Positions 57,605 through 64,000 of a DNA stretch of 64,000 nucleotides are shown in pieces. How positions within the stretch are numbered: the stretch's first letter is position 1; each line of letters opens with the position of its first letter. Made by a program: the position numbers and the translations under genes. The notes beneath the pieces are model-generated. The model searched no databases. It worked only from the letters and a program-made list of their open reading frames with translations, and had not been told where the DNA came from. This stretch comes from Dermacentor variabilis (taxonomy: Eukaryota > Arthropoda > Arachnida > Ixodida > Ixodidae), in contig NC_134574.1 in the NCBI RefSeq assembly GCF_050947875.1, positions 153,054,434 through 153,118,433 on the forward strand, read 5' to 3'.

Positions 57605-59080
57605 TCATTTGTAGCTTATTTGTCCGCATATTGTTAATGCAGGACCTCTCTTTGCGCCTTCGCTCTGTCGCCTCGAAGGTGGAAGTGTTCCCAAAAAAGA
57701 CTGAGCCACGAACTCATTCGTAATCAAACATGTACGACGATGGAACGAAAGGCAGCTCCTGGTCGCTTTATCGTGGGCGACTGCAAGGGCCCTATTGCGC
57801 ATGCATAGGTGGTTGGTTCCAAGCAGCGTCTCTTGTGGTTTCTTGCGCGTTTGACAGGTAAACTTGGGCCCCACGGGAAAGTGTTGAATAATGATTATCT
57901 CCGTTGTGTTGGCCGCTTCGGGTTCCTTGGGCAAGCTGTCGCTGAATACGGCGGGAAAGGCCGTGCTTTGAGCCAATGGCTGCCCTGAGAACCGGAGATG
58001 TGGTACCGGGGGGTCAGGAGGAGTCTCGTTTCCGTGGTCCGTGGGCGTGTCGGTAGTCTGGACTGCTAGAACGTCTAGTACGACATGAGCTGGTGCCCTC
58101 AGAGGAGCCGGTACCTTATCAATTATGAGCGTGAAGGCCGCGTAAAGGACTGCTGTGGTGGAGAAGGCGGCCTCGGGCCCTTGGGAACCCTGTGTAGTTC
58201 TAGGGCTCAAGGTAAAGGGGCGACGGTTTACTGCACCGTCCTCGATGGTGCAGCTCCCAGAATTAGGTCGGCGGGCACGTCCTCAAAGACGGTAACCGCA
58301 GCCATGAAATTGCTTCTCGATTCAACGTGAAGCTAAGGCCAAGCGCCCCGATAGGCATCCCGGTGCCGCCAAGGTCACGAGGGGTTGCCTCGGTCTAGGA
58401 CGGCAGTGCGACTGGAGCGTGGCATCGAAACAGTGCCGTACACCCAGCTCCAATGTCCAGCGTGAGTTCCCGATGTCGTCGACGCGTACCGCTGCGTTGG
58501 AAGTGGTCACCCTTGGTAACGAACGACTAGAGATAGGGCGTGCTTGCAGTTCTCATACGCATGTCCTGGCCATACCCATAGAAAGCATTCGAAGTGCGAC
58601 GTGGCTTACTCCACAACGGCTTACTTCGAGTCATGCATGTCGTCGACTACATACTGTCCGGCTGCCGGAGAAGTCCAGGCCAGGCCGCAAGCTTTCACGA
58701 GTCGTACTTTGTTGTAGATGTAGATGGCGACGTCCTCGCTCTGGACGTGCCGGTGCGACCGCATTCCCGTAAAACGGTGGTCATAAGTGCTCGGGAGCGC
58801 CGCAAATGCCGATGTCAGCGCCGCGCTCCAAATTAGCCATGTGAGATACGGGCTCCCTTGGAAGATATGCTAGGCTTGAGCCTCGGAGCCTCAAAATGAG
58901 CGTCGTACTCATCTACCCGTACTGCTCTACACTCACGCTCGTTCAAACTCGCGTCCGCTCGCGTTCACCGAGCCTCACTCATGTCCGCCCTCACATCTAC
59001 TCACCCCAGCAAGCACACTCTAACGTTCGCACTCACGTATACCTGACTCTCACGTCAGGTAAACGTGAGTGGAAGCTTTC
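57605..59080 (-). mobile_element. Gypsy-like element, copy C (linker and protease regions)
   Basis: The minus frame 58210-57605 carries TDHGNETPPDPPVPHLRFSG and NTTEIIIIQHFPVGPKF, homologous to 41284-41580. The degraded protease region at 58210-58520 (AVRVDDIGN, SHCRPRPRQPLV) and 58540-58850 is homologous to 43566-44340. The CACTC-rich stretch 58870-59065 is homologous to 44365-44545. No RT or integrase is present. The element probably continues into the primer-binding site and LTR at 59206-59700. Confidence 0.55.
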
Positions 59081-59205
59081 AATGTGAGCCTTCACGTACA
59101 GGAACTAAATTGCAGTTTTAGAAAACACACCAGCTAAAACTTGGCAAATTCTCAAAGAAAGTGAAGTGCTCACCATTATGCTGAAGCCAGGACGAAGGGT
59201 GGAGT

Positions 59206-59223
59206 ATCCCACCGCTGCCACCA
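59206..59223 (-). other. Candidate retrotransposon primer-binding site
   Basis: On the minus strand TGGTGGCAGCGGTGGGAT starts two bases after an LTR-like ...ACATCA end, the usual position and form (TGG complementary to a tRNA CCA end) for Ty3/Gypsy-type elements. Confidence 0.4.
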
Positions 59224-59225
59224 GT

Positions 59226-59700
59226 TGATGTGATCTCGACCGGGTGAAGTGGGTCTTCACCGCAAGAATAAGGAAACGACGACGAATCTGGGTATCGTGA
59301 TGAAAAAAGAGGAAAAAAGATTGTATTTACTTTATTGGTACATGGTGGTGACTCCTATCCGAGTCTCGAGCGGTTCTCATTAACACGGGGGCCAGGACGG
59401 CCTTAAGTAACGTACCCCTTGCGTTGTTGTGGTATGTCGCTGTCTTCTTGGAGAGCCTGTGGAAGTATTAGTGCTTTCGTCAGGTTCTGCCATCGACAAC
59501 CTCCTGACGTTCGGGTTTTCTTCTCTTCGTCCTTCCCTTTGTGTCAGCTCGTGGAATAAAAGGGGTGACGTTGTTTCGGAGAAGTGGGTACTTATGTCGG
59601 CATGGGGATGTCCGCTTGAACGTTTCTCACACTTGACACCATCGATGTCCATGCTTATCGCAACAGCTTTTTCTGGGACGATGCAAATCATCTTGTCATG
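59226..59700 (-). mobile_element. Candidate 5' LTR next to the primer-binding site
   Basis: The inner end is ...GATCACATCA on the minus strand. A polyadenylation-type AATAAAG lies near 59330 (minus). The outer end is not defined, so 59700 is a guess. A minus open frame at 59691-59380 lies inside and is not taken as a gene. 59700-60110 holds nothing recognised. Confidence 0.35.
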
Positions 59701-60114
59701 AGAACGAACGCCTGAATGTCTCTCACATTTGACAGGTCGATTATAACAGCGCTGATACCCAAATATTACAGTAGATGCGGAGTTCCTCGGGACGGAGCAA
59801 TAACGCCAACGCTTTTCTTTTTATTGGGCTAGTCGAAAACCTAGCGGCCTCCTTTCGACTTTCTATCTGTGCCGCGACATCTTCATTTGGACCGGACTTC
59901 TACTTAACGAAGTACATGTAATTAATTACTTTTAATCTATTACATTTCGAAGTGACTTTGTTTTTTAACGATTACTTTCTTTTTACTCGGTAACGGTCAG
60001 TGTAATTCAATTACATTTTTCCAGTAACCAATCACGTGTAAACAGTTACGCTATTGGCAGTACATGCTGTAGCACGAGACGCAGCTTCTAGCACTTTAAT
60101 TTAGCAGGAACTAC

Positions 60115-60207
60115 ATGACGGACGGACGGACGGACGGACGAACGGAGGGACGGACGGACGATGGATGGATGGATGGACGGACGATGGATGATTGATAGAT
60201 GGATAAT
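60115..60207. repeat. GACG/GATG tetranucleotide repeat
   Basis: (ACGG)n passes into (ATGG)n. It forms the 3' tail of the LINE remnant that reads on the minus strand. Confidence 0.9.
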
Positions 60208-61009
60208 TTTGAGTGTGCCTCAACAGCCATCGGCCTAAACGAGTGCGCAATATGTCAGACACAAACACCATGACATGAACCAGACACATTACAGAAAAAA
60301 ATATAATCACAAAGAAAATAGAGAAAATACAACAGTAATCCAAAAAGAGTGATGAAAAACAGCAGTTTAGGCAAATGTTTCCGGGCTATGAAAGGATAAA
60401 TTACAGGTGATCTGCAAACGAGTCATGGGACAAACGACACGCACCTCATGATAAAATGTATCGCAACATTTGGCGGCTTTTGCATGAGGCACACGAAATT
60501 CGCAGCGACGTCAATAACTGCTCACAATCAACGGAGCCACGCACAATTTGATGAAGTAACTGCATGTCACGCACAAGTCGCCTGTCGTGAAGAATAGACA
60601 TACTAAAGTCAACTACGAGAGCACCATGTTATAAAAACGACGGCTACGAATATATATATCACACAGTATGCGTACGAACTTACGCTGAACACTTTCGATT
60701 CGATTGGAATAGCTAACGTAGACGTCATTTCAGGCTGCTGTAACGAACTCGAGGCGTGGTCTCACAAGAGCACAGTAAAGAGTGCGCATACATTCGTATC
60801 GATGAAATTTTCTTTTTAAGCAAGAAATTATAGCAATATGGTCTCAATGCACGCAAAGCAACTGAAGATGCATGCAACCGGAAATCTAGCTTTGAGTCAA
60901 CAATAACACTAAGGTCTCGCACATGGGCAGCACGAGATATTTTTCCGCCAAGAAGACTATAATTAAACATAACTGGTGTCGTGCTTTCAGGACGTCTATG
61001 GTCGTGCAA
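60117..61009 (-). mobile_element. LINE remnant (RT thumb and 3' region)
   Basis: The minus strand reads VMFNYSLLGGKISRAAHVRD, LSVIVDSKLDFRLHASSVAL, then in another frame an ALVRPRLEF-type block. These are RT C-terminal signatures of Rex/CR1/Jockey-group LINEs. The 3' end is the tetranucleotide tail at 60115-60207. The upstream domains are missing. Confidence 0.55.
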
Positions 61010-62345
61010 CGCGGTAGCCTAGCGGATGCCCCTGTTTAGGTATGCAAACCCGAGTTTTGCACACCTCTCTTGGAGGCGGTTCTAAGCGCGCGGCATGCAT
61101 GGGCGATAAGAGTTGCGCTACTCAATTTTTCGCTTAGCGCTGTCTCTGATTTCTCTCACATAAACACGTCTTTTTGGCCGCTAAGTGTTGTCTGTCCGCC
61201 TGAAACGTACCTGATTCGCGCACACTTATTTTGTGCAATTCAGCGAAAATAGTATTCTGAGGGCTGAAGGATAAGCAGTTAATATTTTTTTTAATTACAG
61301 CACAGATTTGCCCACCTTTTCGAAAAACGTGAACTTTTGCGGGCGTCCCTTAATAGTTATTCGGTTTGGAGTCTAAATGACTAACGAGTGAAGAGGACCG
61401 GCAAGATCTCCGCCAGATATTAGCCGACGAATTAAACTGCCGTTGCTGGGAGTTTGGCCACTTCGCAAGTTGTCGCCAGGAAATCCCCTGCAGACAGTCT
61501 CTTTAGGCATTGCCTACCAGGAGCATGTTCTCCGATCTCCATCAACAACAATGAAGCGTTACGATTCCTAGAGAATCCAGACAATAGCATCGCGGCATTG
61601 TGCTACCACGGTCTCGTGCGTGAGGTATTCATACGCTACATACCACCATTCCTGCCAGCGCTCACATCGAGCGAGCTTACAGTGCCGTTGCTGATGTCAT
61701 TAGAAAAAAATAAAGAAAAAATATGAGGGGTGAAAATTTAAAAAAAAAATGTTAAGCAACGTGTGAATGGCTATAACGGCGCACTGAATTAGCCAAGCCA
61801 GCTCGTTGTATATATTTACTGTATCCATGCAATATTAATAAAAGTTGGCAGGGAAGTAACGTAAATGTAGTCGATCCTTTTTTAATAATTACCCAGGTAT
61901 TTTAGTGGGGCAGTAACTGGTAAGTGTAATGAATTACATTTTTGACTGAAGTAATTGTAGTTGTAATCGCTGCCATTTTTTTTCTGTAACGTGTGCAAGT
62001 CTGATTTGGACGTCGGGTGTGACAGGGCTTCAGCTTCGCGCTGGGTTTCAGAAGGCGGCCTCTTTGACATTGTGCTACCTTCGTGAACAAGTACCTTCGC
62101 GCAACAATTTTGTTTTCTTTACCTGGCGCGGTTGACTGATCAATGACACTTTATTCTTGCTCCTAAAGTGAGCGCATCATAGAGAGTAAAATAAAAAAAA
62201 AACCTTAAGCGATCCAACTTCCGAGTCTTTTATTTACATTCGTCTGTTCCCCAGCTATACAGAAGCGCACATTTCTGTCCTTAACCATGCGGCGAAATGC
62301 GCTGAACGTTCCCCTTCACTAGCACGACTCTTGTAGTCAGGGTAA
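61010..62345. other. No recognised feature
   Basis: Intergenic, AT-rich, with homopolymer runs at 61681-61752 and 62190-62205. Confidence 0.35.
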
Positions 62346-62354
62346 GCTGGCTGA

Positions 62355-62512
62355 AAAGAAAGAAAGAAGGAAGAATGAGAGAAAGAAGGAAGGAAAGAAA
62401 GGAAGGAAGGAAGGAAAGAAGGAAGGAAAGAAAGAAAGAAGGAAGGAAAGAAGGAAAGAAAGAAGGTAAGAAAAAAGGAAACAAGGAACGAAGGAAGGAA
62501 CCAAGGAAATAA
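62355..62512. repeat. Polypurine GGAA/GAAA tract
   Basis: About 155 bases of AAAGAAGGAAGG-type repeats on the plus strand. Ser/Phe-rich frames on the minus strand are artefacts of the repeat. Confidence 0.95.
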
Positions 62513-62689
62513 AGATTGGGAAACGAACGATTCACGTAGAGGTTCTTGCTTCGTCAGTCCTTTCACATCACACGTAAGCGCCTTGAACAATGTCCAAACA
62601 CGCGTGTAAAATTGACGTTGCAGTCCACTGCGAGCGCGGCCGCCATGCCTCGTCTGTGAAAGCTGCCCGAGGCAGTTTATCCGTGCACC

Positions 62690-62814
62690 TCAAACGACTG
62701 GTGACTCTGCGACTTTTGGAGCAGCCGACGCTGCCTCCGACTCCATGATGTCCTGTGACGCGTAGGCTCCGAAGTAAAGGGAGACCAGCACCGGAACCAG
62801 GGGCATCGGAAATC
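62690..62814 (-). CDS. Possible terminal exon of an unidentified membrane protein
   Basis: On the minus strand an acceptor-like TTTTCGCAG precedes a 125-bp open stretch encoding FPMPLVPVLVSLYFGAYASQ, then an acidic/Ala-rich tail ending AESPVV and TGA. It has a hydrophobic segment followed by a short cytoplasm-like tail, as in transporter C-termini. Third positions are GC-rich, unlike the flanks. The open frame continues upstream to 62929, so an unspliced reading is also possible. The family is not recognised. Confidence 0.35.
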
Positions 62815-63307
62815 CTGCGAAAATGAGCGAAATGCAGCCGAACGCTTTTATAACGAAGGGCTTAAAGCCTCCCAAATAATTCATTATACAGGTAACTTCG
62901 TTGTATAGGTCGCGCACCGCGCCACTCACTATCGGACCGTGACGTAATTATTCCTTTGTTATAGAGGTCATTTCGTTGTAGAGGCTATAAATTCTACAAT
63001 GAACAGAGGGACAAGGCACTGGGAAATAGTAGGCAGGTGCGGTTTCTTGTTATTGGTCTAATCGGGCGTGAAAAAGGCTCAAAGCTTGAATTATGTGGCC
63101 GTGGTTAATACAAGAAAATATTACAGGGCTGCCACAGCCTCCGTAATATTAGTCATGCGTCATGGGATAAAATAATGGTTCAAAATTATATCGGGGAAGT
63201 ATGGGCAGTTTTCGTTGACTGCATATCCGTTTTCTACGAGCCGAGTCCCACCTGTAAACTCTATTTAGTTCAGAGACGTGGCCTTACCAACCAGCTCAGA
63301 TTCGGAC

Positions 63308-63820
63308 TTAAAGGGACACTAAAACGAAACAATCAATCAGTTTACACTAATGAAGCATTGTTTGAGAACCCTGCAGACAGTCATTTCAAAAAAATAGTTT
63401 GATTATTAGATGAGAAAATTAAGTTTCAAGTATCAGTATTTGAATTTCACGCCGAAACCCCAGCGCCGGTACGTCAGCGTGGCGTCAGAGATTCCAAAGT
63501 ATGTTTTCGCATTTGGGCCGCGTTGGCTGAATAAAGGTTCCCGAAAGTTGCCATGTTTAATATTTGGTTCCTTTAGAACACAATGTAGTCAATCTGTACC
63601 ACTATATATAATTAGTAGGCCCTAGAAGATGCCATCAAAATACAAGGCGTCACAGCCCCCAGGTGCGGGAACTTAAGTAGGTGTCGCTACCCGTATTTCG
63701 TTTTTGCGCTTTTTCTGGCTTACCAAACCTCTTATCCTTGTAAGAGTGGCGTTTTTGTTGTTGTATAACGGTAATTTACTGATGCAGAAGAAGTCATTTT
63801 TCACCTTAGTGTCCCTTTTA
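63308..63820 (+). mobile_element. TTAA-type MITE, copy 2
   Basis: Full-length homologue of 33755-34267 in the same orientation. The left end is TTAAAGGGACACTAAA; the right end is CTTAGTGTCCCTTTTA, so one TTAA has decayed to TTTA. 63821-64000 shows nothing further except a duplicated AACTTTAT-AAACTCGGCAA at 63945-63990. Confidence 0.85.
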
Positions 63821-64000
63821 GGTACAAAGCCCGTAATGACGGCAATGTAAAGAAATTGAAAATTTTCAATCTTCGTTAGCGTTCTGTCTATATTGTCCAG
63901 AATATGCATTAAGATATAATTTCGAATAGAATCAAGGCTGTACTTAACTTTATTAAACTCGGCAACTTAACTTTATGAAACTCGGCAATAAAGCCCATTT

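Noticed and set aside
62255..62590. Ser/Phe/Leu-rich minus-strand frames resembling a membrane protein
   Set aside because: Translation of the GGAA/GAAA polypurine tract.

Overview
The window looks like hard-tick (Ixodidae) nuclear DNA. The reasons are Ruka-like tRNA-derived SINEs, a tick-type LINE whose ORF1 carries a GDS-type (SGNH) esterase domain, several abundant tick interspersed repeats, and two exons of a secreted Kunitz-type protein of the kind expanded in tick salivary glands. All taxonomic and family assignments come from reading the sequence and recalling families, not from a search. No bacterial operon, CRISPR array, rRNA or tRNA gene was seen. Most of the 64 kb is transposable elements, many nested.

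Layout, left to right. Positions 1-5490 (minus strand) hold an old esterase-type LINE interrupted by two RTE-clade LINEs; the inner one keeps a 10-bp target-site duplication. Positions 6902-16904 (minus strand) hold the clearest host gene: two phase-compatible Kunitz exons separated by a 9.57-kb intron filled with a CR1-like LINE, an abundant dispersed repeat, a (TA)n tract, a TTAA-flanked terminal-inverted-repeat element carrying a THAP-like fragment, and a Penelope GIY-YIG fragment. A 660-bp foldback element lies just upstream of this gene. Next come a LINE remnant (18.2-19.8 kb), a MITE (20.6-21.4 kb), a Penelope-like element (21.6-23.3 kb), an almost open I-group LINE with endonuclease, RT and RNase H (23.6-27.2 kb), and a second RNase H LINE with a perfect 15-bp target-site duplication (27.3-29.1 kb).

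Positions 29382-31268 are a 78-bp minisatellite with a 390-bp higher-order repeat. From 32 to 40 kb there are short fragments: RTE endonuclease, a TTAA MITE, a SINE, a Mutator-like transposase C-terminus, and hairpin elements. Positions 40.4-44.6 kb are a deleted Ty3/Gypsy-like element on the minus strand, apparently split by a solo LTR that was itself hit by an RTE copy. Related protease-region pieces recur at 46.9 kb, between two 0.6-kb direct repeats, and at 57.6-59.1 kb, next to an LTR/primer-binding-site candidate. Positions 49.5-53.4 kb are a long CR1-type LINE, followed by a SINE with a 9-bp target-site duplication. The right end has a LINE remnant, microsatellites, a possible last exon of an unidentified gene (62690-62814), and a second copy of the TTAA MITE.

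Apart from the Kunitz gene and the possible terminal exon I cannot identify host genes. The window is mainly intronic or intergenic DNA with several layers of transposon insertion.
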